Of a stretch of 64,000 nt of DNA, positions 15,914 through 24,486 are shown one piece after another. The notes under the pieces were generated by a model. That model was not told the origin of the DNA. It saw nothing but the letters and a program-made list of their open reading frames with translations, and did no database searches. The position numbers and the translations under genes are program-made. The number at the start of each line of letters is the position of its first letter. Position 1 is the stretch's first letter. The DNA is from an uncultured Flavobacteriales bacterium (GTDB taxonomy: Bacteria > Bacteroidota > Bacteroidia > Flavobacteriales_D > Crocinitomicaceae), in NCBI GenBank assembly GCA_913054135.1, contig CAJXJK010000002.1:124001-188000 (forward strand), read 5' to 3'.

Positions 15914-17872
15914 CTGCTCGTGATCGCCTTTCCAATCAAGAAAGGCTTTCTTGAGTTCTATATTTTGATTTTCGGCTGAAAGATTTGAAGTGTCCACCAG
16001 TTTTTGTTTGAATGGCTTGTATTTCATTTTTTTTCCTTTCTCTCCCCCAAATTGATCGGCATATCCATCAGTGAACAAATAGAATATATCATCCTTTTCA
16101 AGTTGTAAACTCTTAGTTTCAAAAGGAGATCTATTCAAGTACTTTCCTACTGGCTGTTTATTGGCTTTGATTTCTTGAATTTCTTCGCCTCCATTTTTAA
16201 GATAATACAAACTGTTGTTGGCTCCGGCATATGTAACTTGTCTAGAGTTCAAATTAATTGAACAAAGAGCGATATCCATTCCGTCCTTCACCTCTTTCTC
16301 ACTTTTTTCAAAGGTTTCAATTACCAAATCAGTGACTTTATCCAAAATTTTCCCTGGATCTTTCAATCCAAATTCTCTAACGGCTCTGTTCAATGCGTTA
16401 TGACAAACAACTGAAACGAGCGCTCCTGGAACACCATGACCAGTGCAATCAGCTGCTGCCAACAAGACTGTCTCTTCTTGAACCTCCATCCAATAAAAAT
16501 CACCAGCAACAATATCTTTTGGAAGATACAAGACAAAATTATTGGGAAGAACAGAGTCAATAGTTGATTTGACCGGGAGGATAGCTTCTTGAAGTCTCTT
16601 AGCGTAAGAAATACTATCAGTAATTTCTTTGTTCTTCTCCTCTACAATATGCTTTTGTAATTCGATTTGTTTTTTTGCACTTCTAACTCGAAACAATACG
16701 AAGACAATTGCAATAATTCCCAATCCGGCAAAAACCAATGCAATCAATAAATACTGATTATTCTCTTCTTTTAAAGCAATGTTAGCTTCCTCTTCTTTTA
16801 TTTTGGCCTCTTGCGCGTCATTGACTGACTTTAGCATTTCTAACTCTTTTTCTTTTTGTTCTGATTCGAACTTAGCAGTTAGCTCACGTGTGGTTTCACT
16901 ATTTCTTTCGTCATACAAATCTCTTCTCAAAATAATCAATTCGGAAGCCATTGAATAAGCCATTTTATAGTCCCCGATATTGGCATAGGATTCAGCCAAA
17001 CCTAAATATGCTTCTTCTTTATTAAATCTAACCTGATTTGAATCGCAATAAACGAGGGCTAAATTTAGATTATCGATTGCTTTGTAATTTTCTCCCTTTC
17101 GTTGATACATTCTCCCAATGATTGTATAATTAAAGGCTATGGATTCAAAATCTCTCAGTTTAAGATTGATGGCCAAGGCCTGTTCAAGGTATTCATTGGC
17201 TTCATCATACCTTTCAATATCTTTGTAATACAGACCAATGTTTGCCATTGTTGAAGCCGCCGAAGTCAAGTTGTTAAGAGCTAACTTAATTTCAAGCGAT
17301 TGCAACCAATACTCTATACCAATGTCATATTTAGAATCCATCATATGAACAATTCCTATGTTGTTATAAAGTCTCGCAATACCAATAGAATCATTTTCCT
17401 CTTCTTCAATGGATAGACAAAATTGATATTCTTCCATTGCTTTATCCAGTTCGCCATTAGATCTATGGATGTTCCCCAATAAGACATGAGCTCTTACTAT
17501 TGCTTCAGGGTTCTCTGATTTTTCTGAATATTCTACTGATTCTATAGCGTACTTGGCCGCTTTAGTCGGATCCATGTATTGATACAATTGTCCTAATTGC
17601 GTTGAGATTCCGCATAATAATTCATATTCGGTGGAATGTTTCAAATGCTCATTGGCTTTGTCAAAAAAGAAAATGGAAGAATCTGTCTGGGTCAAAAAAT
17701 ATGAATCGCCAAGGTAAATGAAAGCTTCAGCCCTCTTGACCGGACTTTGTTCAGATTCAAGAACTTTGAAAACGCTATCTCTATTATACACTTCTCTTTC
17801 TTGGGCAGATGCAAACTGAATAACCAAGATGGAAATCAAAAAACAGAAGATATGAGATCGCATATAACTCAT
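15878..17872 (-). CDS. TPR-repeat membrane protein with SpoIIE/PP2C-type phosphatase domain
   Basis: A 664-residue protein starting MSYMRSHIFCF. A signal peptide (about 1-24, ending FASAQ) is followed by a tetratricopeptide-repeat superhelix (about 30-315) with repeated NIGIVHMMDSKYDIGIEY and YNYTIIGRMYQRKGENYKAI-like units, a coiled coil, one membrane helix (LLIALVFAGLGIIAIVFVLF) and a cytoplasmic PP2C domain containing VAGDFYWM, AADCTGHGVPGA, YLFTDGYADQFGG and VDDVCVIGV. The TPR part faces the periplasm and likely senses a protein partner. The start overlaps the stop of the upstream gene by one base (TAATG), so translation is coupled to the Cache-like paralogue; the ATG 24 bases earlier is less likely. 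Confidence 0.9.
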   Translation of the reverse strand: MSYMRSHIFCFLISILVIQFASAQEREVYNRDSVFKVLESEQSPVKRAEAFIYLGDSYFLTQTDSSIFFFDKANEHLKHSTEYELLCGISTQLGQLYQYMDPTKAAKYAIESVEYSEKSENPEAIVRAHVLLGNIHRSNGELDKAMEEYQFCLSIEEEENDSIGIARLYNNIGIVHMMDSKYDIGIEYWLQSLEIKLALNNLTSAASTMANIGLYYKDIERYDEANEYLEQALAINLKLRDFESIAFNYTIIGRMYQRKGENYKAIDNLNLALVYCDSNQVRFNKEEAYLGLAESYANIGDYKMAYSMASELIILRRDLYDERNSETTRELTAKFESEQKEKELEMLKSVNDAQEAKIKEEEANIALKEENNQYLLIALVFAGLGIIAIVFVLFRVRSAKKQIELQKHIVEEKNKEITDSISYAKRLQEAILPVKSTIDSVLPNNFVLYLPKDIVAGDFYWMEVQEETVLLAAADCTGHGVPGALVSVVCHNALNRAVREFGLKDPGKILDKVTDLVIETFEKSEKEVKDGMDIALCSINLNSRQVTYAGANNSLYYLKNGGEEIQEIKANKQPVGKYLNRSPFETKSLQLEKDDIFYLFTDGYADQFGGEKGKKMKYKPFKQKLVDTSNLSAENQNIELKKAFLDWKGDHEQVDDVCVIGVRL

Positions 17873-19854
17873 TAAACTTCCACACCAATCACACAAACAT
17901 CATCTAATTGCTCGAATTCGCCCATCCAATCTTCGAATTCTTTTTTCAAGATTTCTCTTTGGGAGTGAATTGGTTCTGCACTAATTTTGAGCAGTAAATT
18001 CTTAAAGGCTTTACTCTTTAGCTTCTTACCTCTTTCCCCACCAAATTGGTCAGGGAATCCATCACTTGAAAGGTAAATTTTATCACCTTTTTGAACCTTA
18101 ATTTTATGGTATGTGAATTTCTCTCTAAACTCAAACTTACCAACAGGTTGTTTATCGGCTTTTAATTCATAAAGCGAATACCCTTCTAATTCTAATTTCA
18201 ACTCTAAGCCTTCGAAGTCTCCATTTCCTCTCCTAATAATCCAAAGAGGATTATTTGCACCAGCATATTCTAGTTGCATTGTATCCATGGTTAATCCAAC
18301 CAGAGAAATATCCATACCATCTTTTACTTCGTGGTCGCTCCTTTCAAATGTTCTGATAACCAAGTCGGTGACTTTATCAAGAATTTCGGCTGGTTGATGC
18401 ATACCAAACTCTCTCACCACTCTATTCAAAGCATTGTGACAAACCACAGAAACCATTGCTCCTGGCACTCCATGCCCTGTGCAATCTGCTGCTGCGAAGA
18501 GCACTTCATTGTCAACCACATCCATCCAATAAAAATCTCCCGCTACAATATCTTTTGGAAGGTATAAAACGAATGATTTAGGAAGTTTTTCATTCCAATA
18601 AGAGTCAGGCGGAAGAATTGCTGTTTGAATTCGTTTAGCGTAATTTATGGAATCTAATATCTCGTGGTTTTGTTCTTCAATTTCGTGCTTTGCCAGTAAT
18701 ATTTCTTCATTTGCATTTTTAAGCAAGCCATTTTTTTCTTGGATCTCTGCTTTTTGTGAACGCAGCAAATCATTTGACTTGTGCTTCTCGCGGTACGCTC
18801 TAAGAATGTATATAGTGAAAAACAATACCAAGACAAACCCTATGATGATGATATTTTCTGAGTGAATCACTGAGCCCACGAAATCTCTTTCAGGAACCGC
18901 CACCCCAACTAAGAGCTTATCTTCATCTGATATTTTATACTCTTCAATTGAGCCCCACCAATCTTCTCCGCCAGAAGCGAATGTGAAGCATGAATCTTTA
19001 TCTTCAAGGTCATTCCAAATTGAAACTGTTTTTTCTAAAGGTTCGTTCCCTAATTCAAGGTAGGTTTTGAGAACATTATCTCTCATGGCCTCAGGGGAAT
19101 CAAATTCTGAATGAGCAGGTAATCCAATTACTCTTTCATCATCAGTCAAAACAAATACAAACCCTTTTTCTGAAATTTCCATTTCAGTGGTGAATTTGGA
19201 TATGTCATTTAATAGAACATCAAAGGCTGCTACCACCTGATTAGAATCCTCATCTTCCCATCTTGTTGAAATTGTTATACCTGGTTCTTTAGTGGTTGAG
19301 AATGTGTATGGCTTTGTCCAGTTAATATGCATTTCATCATGTGCCATAGCACTTTGATACCATGGTCGTTCTCTTGGGTCATAAAGGATATCCTTTTTAT
19401 TTCTGAAGTGAGGCTCTATCTCTTCCTCATCACTCCAAAACAATTGATCACTAAGTGAGTCTTTTGATCCTTTATGAGTCATTCTAAACATCCAGGCCGT
19501 ATCCAAATCAAGAATTAAAAACTCATCTCCTTCTGAAGTTGCCATTAGTACTGAAGAGAGTTGACGTTTGTGCTCAACTAAAGGTCTGAACTCGGCATTT
19601 AGATGAACATAGTTTTGATAATCATAAGGTTGAACAGAATGTTCTTGGGCGGTAATAAGCATATCCTCTTTTAGAGGTGCAAAGAAGTTTTCAAGCTCGA
19701 GGTCGGTTCTCAATAAAGACTTTTCAACCATGTCTTTGCTGAGATGATCTACCGTCTTGTTCAAATCCATTAAAATGAAAACAAATATTCCAATGATTCC
19801 TAAGAGAAGGAAATAAATGGCATTCTTATAAAGTATTTTTAAAAACTGTTTCAA
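17872..19854 (-). CDS. Cache-like sensor with SpoIIE/PP2C-type phosphatase domain
   Basis: A 660-residue protein. Membrane helices at about 11-30 and 332-352 enclose a large periplasmic region (about 31-330) that resembles a double Cache sensor (DPRERPWYQSAMA and WTKPYTFSTTKEPGIT are Cache-type phrases). A coiled coil (about 360-410) leads to a PP2C domain with VAGDFYWMD, AADCTGHGVPGAM, LSSDGFPDQFGG and LDDVCVIGV. Cache domains bind small metabolites such as amino or carboxylic acids, so this member probably senses a nutrient; the ligand is unknown. It is transcribed with the TPR paralogue downstream. Confidence 0.9.
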   Translation of the reverse strand: MKQFLKILYKNAIYFLLLGIIGIFVFILMDLNKTVDHLSKDMVEKSLLRTDLELENFFAPLKEDMLITAQEHSVQPYDYQNYVHLNAEFRPLVEHKRQLSSVLMATSEGDEFLILDLDTAWMFRMTHKGSKDSLSDQLFWSDEEEIEPHFRNKKDILYDPRERPWYQSAMAHDEMHINWTKPYTFSTTKEPGITISTRWEDEDSNQVVAAFDVLLNDISKFTTEMEISEKGFVFVLTDDERVIGLPAHSEFDSPEAMRDNVLKTYLELGNEPLEKTVSIWNDLEDKDSCFTFASGGEDWWGSIEEYKISDEDKLLVGVAVPERDFVGSVIHSENIIIIGFVLVLFFTIYILRAYREKHKSNDLLRSQKAEIQEKNGLLKNANEEILLAKHEIEEQNHEILDSINYAKRIQTAILPPDSYWNEKLPKSFVLYLPKDIVAGDFYWMDVVDNEVLFAAADCTGHGVPGAMVSVVCHNALNRVVREFGMHQPAEILDKVTDLVIRTFERSDHEVKDGMDISLVGLTMDTMQLEYAGANNPLWIIRRGNGDFEGLELKLELEGYSLYELKADKQPVGKFEFREKFTYHKIKVQKGDKIYLSSDGFPDQFGGERGKKLKSKAFKNLLLKISAEPIHSQREILKKEFEDWMGEFEQLDDVCVIGVEV

Positions 19855-19935
19855 TAGATAGAATATAGATTATTCTAAATGTAATTAAATTAAGGATTTA
19901 AAGACTAAATAGCTCAAAATAATTCACCTAGTTCT

Positions 19936-20172
19936 TTACGCTTTGACTCCTATAACACAAACATCATCAATTTGCTCAACATCCCCTTTCCAATCTTCAA
20001 ACACCTTTGTAATATGCTTTAATTGATTGCTCATAGTGGAGTCATGCTGTGACAAAAACATCTTTTTGAATGGTTTGTACTTAAACTTCTTCCAATTAGG
20101 ACCGCCAAATTGATCAGGATATCCATCAGAGAAAAGGTAAATGGCATCACCTTTTGATAAGTGAGTTTTTTT
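19936..20172 (-). pseudogene. Decapitated SpoIIE/PP2C phosphatase paralogue
   Basis: On the minus strand these bases encode 78 residues that match the C-terminus of the neighbouring phosphatases: GDAIYLFSDGYPDQFGG, KFKYKPFKKMF, FEDWKGDVEQ and DDVCVIGVKA before a TAA stop. Everything upstream (sensor, linker and the first two metal motifs) is missing, and the next upstream codon is a stop produced within a 9-base A/T homopolymer (20166-20174). It has no start and cannot make a phosphatase. It is the clearest evidence that this array has lost members. Confidence 0.88.
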
Positions 20173-20331
20173 TTAGAGTGAAGGGTTGATATAATTAAAA
20201 AGGATTTCAATGCGTGGGCACAATGAATGACTAAGTTAGTGATTTCTGCTCATTGAACTTCAATTTTAGCCTTCATCCAAAAGTGTGGTTACTTTAACAT
20301 ATTTTGTAACAGATTTTGAAGGAGCAATTCC

Positions 20332-20339
20332 TATATTTG
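20332..20339 (+). promoter_or_regulatory. -7 promoter element (TATATTTG) for the ABC transporter operon
   Basis: Perfect TAnnTTTG match 18 bases before the ATG at 20358. An upstream in-frame ATG at 20316 would lie ahead of this element, so 20358 is chosen. Confidence 0.6.
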
Positions 20340-20357
20340 ACTTTCAATTTTCAACAT

Positions 20358-21119
20358 ATGATTAAAGTAGAAAATCTTGTAAAAGAGTTCAAACTTTCAA
20401 AGAAGCAACAAAAAGAGAACAACACCTCAGAGAAGGTGGCCAAGGCAGTGAATGGCGTCTCTTTTGAATGCAAAGCCGGTAGAATTTTCTCTTTACTAGG
20501 ACCAAATGGTGCAGGTAAAACGACGACACTCAGAATGATTTCAACAATTGTTAAGCCAACTTCTGGTAGTATAATAGTAGACGGAATTGATGTCATCAAA
20601 GAGCCTCAAGATGCTCGAGCTAAAATCGGGTTTCTTACTGGATCAACTGGTCTTTATGAGCGACTTACGCCAAATGAAGTATTGAAATACTTTGCTGATT
20701 TAAATGACATGGACAAAGCTACCTTTGAAAAAAGGAGAGATTACTATTATGACCTCTTGGATATGCATGATTTTAAATCAAAGAAAATTGGCCAAATGTC
20801 TACTGGAATGAAGCAAAAGGTCTCTATTACTAGAACTATGATTCATGACCCAAATGTTGTTGTTTTTGATGAGCCTACATCCGGTTTAGATGTCATTACT
20901 GCAGAGAACATTATAAAGCTCATTAATGACTGTAAAAACGAAGGCAAGACAGTGATTTTTTCATCTCACATCATGTCAGAAGTTGATCTATTATGTGATG
21001 ACCTGGCGATAATCAACAAAGGAAAACTTCTCTACTCAGGTACAATGGAAGACTTCAGAACAAACATGCAAACCGACACCTTAACTGGTGAATTTATTAG
21101 AATCGTAAACGAGAACTAA
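20358..21119 (+). CDS. ABC transporter ATP-binding protein, NatA-like
   Basis: A 253-residue ATPase of an ABC-2 type exporter. Walker A is LLGPNGAGKTTTLRMI, the signature is GQMSTGMKQKVSI and Walker B is VVVFDEPTSGLD, followed by the H-loop SSHIMSEV. The closest functional type by sequence flavour is the Na+ exporter ATPase NatA, but drug or lipid export is possible. The ATG at 20358 gives the normal MIKVENLVKEF start. The permease gene follows after one base, so they form an operon. This pair sits within the SpoIIE array on the opposite strand. Confidence 0.9.
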   Translation: MIKVENLVKEFKLSKKQQKENNTSEKVAKAVNGVSFECKAGRIFSLLGPNGAGKTTTLRMISTIVKPTSGSIIVDGIDVIKEPQDARAKIGFLTGSTGLYERLTPNEVLKYFADLNDMDKATFEKRRDYYYDLLDMHDFKSKKIGQMSTGMKQKVSITRTMIHDPNVVVFDEPTSGLDVITAENIIKLINDCKNEGKTVIFSSHIMSEVDLLCDDLAIINKGKLLYSGTMEDFRTNMQTDTLTGEFIRIVNEN

Positions 21120-21120
21120 G

Positions 21121-22302
21121 ATGAAGAAGATTATAATTATAGCAAAGAAGGAGTTTCTCGATTTATTAAGAGATAAGAGAACATTGGTGAGGATGATTTT
21201 GATCCCACTATTGGTATTCCCTGTCATTATTAATTTGGTGACTATGGTGCAAAGTTCGGCTGCCGAAAAAGAAGCTGCTAAAGAAGTTAACGTTGGATAC
21301 GTCTTGAACGGTCAGTCTTCAACTATGATTGACAATTTGGCAATGATTCCTAATTACAATTTCTATGAATTTTCAGATTCTACTGTCTTGCGAGATGAGA
21401 TTTTAGGAGATTCAGTTACTGTTGGACTTCATTTCGCTTCGAATTTTGACAATGATTACAATGAAGGTAAAACTCCTGAATTGTCTTTGTTTTATGAAGG
21501 GGTTAACCAAGAAGATTTAGGTAAAGTAAAATTTCTTTTGACCATGCAAGATTCTTTGTACACTGACATGAGAATGCAATCAATAGACAAAGATTACGGA
21601 TTTATTGAGCCATTTAGTATTGTGAACAGAGATATTGGTGATGACAATGAGCTTATAGCTAAATATGCTGGGGGGATGTTACCATATTTCTTTTTAGCCT
21701 TTTGTTTCATGGGATGTATGATTCCCGCCATTGACATGTTTGCAGGAGAGAAAGAGCGTGGTACAATTGAGACCTTGCTAACTACCCCAGTAAAGAGACT
21801 TCAAATTGTATTTGGGAAAATGATTGTTATTACAACTTTTGGTTTATTGAGTGCTTCGCTTGCTCTGCTAGGACTATATTTCAGTTTAAATTTTATGGGG
21901 ATGGAAGGTGACTTCATGGACACCATAAAAGGCATGCTTTCTCCTGGATTGATAGGAACGCTTTATATATTATTGGTTCCACTTGCGATTTTCTTTGCCG
22001 GAATAATGATTCCTGTTTCTGTTTACTCTAGATCTTTTAAAGAAGCTCAAAGTATCCTAACTCCATTAAACATTTTGGTTGTTTTACCTGCGATCTTTGG
22101 ATTTTTACCAGGAGTTGAATTAGACTACACGACTTCGTTTATTCCTATATTAAATGTTGTTTTGGCTTGTAAATCTCTAATTGGAGGACATGCTGATATG
22201 ATATTAATAGGGATTACATTCTTCTCACTAATTATATTGGCAGGATTATCTGTCTTTATTTCTGTGAAGCAATTTGGTAAAGAAGGAAATGTATTGAGGT
22301 AG
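21121..22302 (+). CDS. ABC-2 type transporter permease, NatB-like
   Basis: A 393-residue inner-membrane protein: first helix at about 20-42 (TLVRMILIPLLVFPVIINL), a periplasmic domain of about 130 residues, then five or more helices from about residue 180. The cytoplasmic coupling segment AGEKERGTIETLLTTPVKR is the hallmark of NatB/ABC-2 permeases. It presumably works with the ATPase encoded one base upstream; the exported substrate (Na+ in the namesake system) is inferred only. The gene converges with the TPR phosphatase gene, with 35 bases between. Confidence 0.88.
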   Translation: MKKIIIIAKKEFLDLLRDKRTLVRMILIPLLVFPVIINLVTMVQSSAAEKEAAKEVNVGYVLNGQSSTMIDNLAMIPNYNFYEFSDSTVLRDEILGDSVTVGLHFASNFDNDYNEGKTPELSLFYEGVNQEDLGKVKFLLTMQDSLYTDMRMQSIDKDYGFIEPFSIVNRDIGDDNELIAKYAGGMLPYFFLAFCFMGCMIPAIDMFAGEKERGTIETLLTTPVKRLQIVFGKMIVITTFGLLSASLALLGLYFSLNFMGMEGDFMDTIKGMLSPGLIGTLYILLVPLAIFFAGIMIPVSVYSRSFKEAQSILTPLNILVVLPAIFGFLPGVELDYTTSFIPILNVVLACKSLIGGHADMILIGITFFSLIILAGLSVFISVKQFGKEGNVLR

Positions 22303-22337
22303 GAGAACATAGTGCATGCGACAAGAAGACTCTAATC

Positions 22338-24476
22338 TCAGGGCTTGAATCCTATTACACAGATATCATCTAGCTGTTCAAAATCACCCATCCAATTTAC
22401 TATAAATTGATCCAAACTCTTGTGCTGTTCACTTAAAGTTTGATTCTGACTATCTAAGAGTAACTTCTTTAATGTTTTATATTTGAGTTTCTTTCCTTTT
22501 CCTCCACCGAATTGATCAGCATATCCATCTGTAAAAATATAGAATGTGTCTTGATCAGAATAAGAGTAATCTTTCGTAGTAAAATCAAAGCTTTTGGCAT
22601 ATAATCCAATAGGCTGTTTGTCTCCTTTTATATCTAACAAACAATTTTCATTCACTTCCATATTAGAGATTTCATTATCTCTCACTTGAGTCAAAGGCTT
22701 CACAATCCACAAAGGGTTATTTGCCCCTGAGAACGAAACCAATTTCTGTTTTTTATCTATAACGCAGAGAGAAATATCCATTCCATCTTTGACGTCTTCC
22801 CCACTTCTTGCGAATGTAGCAACAACAATATCTCTCGTCTTATCTAGAATCTCATTCGGATTTTTACAATCAAACTCATTCACCACTCTATTCAAGGCAT
22901 TTGCGCAAACTACTGAAACCATTGCTCCTGGGACGCCATGACCTGTACAATCTGCAGCAGCAATAAAGACTAGGTCGTCTTTTTGCTCAAACCAATAAAA
23001 ATCGCCAGAAACCACATCTTTTGGTTTAAACAATACAAAAGCCTCTTTCAAATTGTCATGCAAGGCAGATATCGGAGGTAAAATCGCACCTTGCAATCTT
23101 TTAGCATAATTGATTGAATCAGTAATCTGCTTATTCTTTTCATCCACGATTTCTTTCTGATCCTGAATCCTTTGATTTTTGTCAGCCAAAACACGGTTGT
23201 TTAAATTTTTAGATCTAATTGATTTGAAAAGAAAGAAAAGTAATCCAAGCATGAGCAGACCTCCAGCAATTGCGATTGTAATAATGGTTTTTTGATTACT
23301 GATCTTACGTTCATCCTCTAAAGATTTTTGTGCGAATTCTGTTTGAATTTTTAAGCTATCAGAAACAGATTTCAATTGAAGCTCATTTCTAACCAACTCA
23401 CTTTTTAAATTGTCTGATTGATTTTGATGTTGATCTAAAGTCTGTAGTCTTATAAATTCACGGTAGGCATTCGCAGATTCAAAATAATCATTGCCTTTAT
23501 AATAATATGTGGCGAGAGCTAAATACGAACTAAAAACAGTTTCAGCCAAGACTGGATCTTTTTGAAGTTCTTTTAAATCTTTAGCAAATTGTCTCAACGT
23601 ATTTGAAGGCAAGTCATACTGCCCTCTCAATAAAGCACTTGTCAAAATTATTTGCCCTCGAGGGTCGTGACTCTCTGTTGCAATATCAAGTGCATTCAAT
23701 AAATAACGTCTAGCAATCATTGAATCCTGCTCTATTTCTGCCAATGTTTGAAGTGTTCTTGTTAATCCATAACCATATCTTTCTCTTTCAAAAATTCTCT
23801 TCGCTTTGCTCAGATAGAAATAGGCGCTATCGTCTTTCCCAAGCTTCTCATACAAGTCACCAATACCTTGATATGAAATAGCCATCCCTAAAGAATCATC
23901 TACTTTCTTATCATATTCGAGACTTTTGAGTTGATAATTCAATGACTTTTCGTAATCATTCAATACTTGATAAACGGATGCCACATTTGTGAAGGCATAT
24001 GCCTTCCCTCTCTCTGCTTGATCTTTTGCTGTGGAGTCAGTTACAGCAAAGGCGATTTTTTCATTAAGTACAATTGACTTTTGATGATACTCTAAAGATT
24101 GAGCTAAATCATCAATATCAAAATAAGCATTGCCAAGATTTCCATAAGCATTCGCTATTTTTTGATAGGCATTGGCCTTTTTATAATGCTCCAACGATTC
24201 GAAAAAGCAATCTCGGCTTTTCTTGTATTTCGATATGTCTTGGTAATACCATCCCTGATATAAAGAATAATCACCAAGTAACATTGGGTCGGAGATTTGA
24301 TCGACAAGAGTTTCTGCAGAATCGAGGTATTGTTTAGCTACGTAATTGTCAACGTACTCCCATTTTTGAAAATTCTCAAGATGTTGGGTAAACTTTTCAA
24401 CTTGCCCAATACTTTCGCTCGCCGAAAGTAGAATCGCGGCCAATATTAAAAGCTTAAAGATGAAGTTTTTACGCAT
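22338..24476 (-). CDS. TPR-repeat protein with SpoIIE/PP2C-type phosphatase domain
   Basis: A 712-residue protein. The start at MRKNFIFKLLILAA gives a clean signal peptide (ending SIGQ) and avoids the overlap with icmF that an upstream in-frame start would create. TPR units span about 30-350 (KIANAYGNLGNAYFDIDDLAQSL-type repeats, shortened here), then a coiled coil, one membrane helix (TIITIAIAGGLLMLGLLFFL) and a PP2C domain containing VSGDFYWFE, AADCTGHGVPGA, YIFTDGYADQFGG and LDDICVIGF. It starts 10 bases after icmF ends on the same strand and may be co-transcribed. It is the outlying member of the array, separated from the others by the ABC transporter. Confidence 0.9.
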   Translation of the reverse strand: MRKNFIFKLLILAAILLSASESIGQVEKFTQHLENFQKWEYVDNYVAKQYLDSAETLVDQISDPMLLGDYSLYQGWYYQDISKYKKSRDCFFESLEHYKKANAYQKIANAYGNLGNAYFDIDDLAQSLEYHQKSIVLNEKIAFAVTDSTAKDQAERGKAYAFTNVASVYQVLNDYEKSLNYQLKSLEYDKKVDDSLGMAISYQGIGDLYEKLGKDDSAYFYLSKAKRIFERERYGYGLTRTLQTLAEIEQDSMIARRYLLNALDIATESHDPRGQIILTSALLRGQYDLPSNTLRQFAKDLKELQKDPVLAETVFSSYLALATYYYKGNDYFESANAYREFIRLQTLDQHQNQSDNLKSELVRNELQLKSVSDSLKIQTEFAQKSLEDERKISNQKTIITIAIAGGLLMLGLLFFLFKSIRSKNLNNRVLADKNQRIQDQKEIVDEKNKQITDSINYAKRLQGAILPPISALHDNLKEAFVLFKPKDVVSGDFYWFEQKDDLVFIAAADCTGHGVPGAMVSVVCANALNRVVNEFDCKNPNEILDKTRDIVVATFARSGEDVKDGMDISLCVIDKKQKLVSFSGANNPLWIVKPLTQVRDNEISNMEVNENCLLDIKGDKQPIGLYAKSFDFTTKDYSYSDQDTFYIFTDGYADQFGGGKGKKLKYKTLKKLLLDSQNQTLSEQHKSLDQFIVNWMGDFEQLDDICVIGFKP

Positions 24477-24486
24477 TGCGCGCAAT

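Larger units (their letters stand above)
19855..20357. other. Intergenic stretch with phosphatase remnant and promoter, otherwise empty
   Basis: Apart from the pseudogene at 19936-20172 and the promoter element at 20332-20339, I see no gene, RNA or repeat here. The bases between 20180 and 20330 hold no convincing structure. Confidence 0.6.

Noticed and set aside
20316-20357. Longer N-terminus of the ABC ATPase
   Set aside because: The extension starts upstream of the -7 element at 20332-20339 and adds residues absent from the family.
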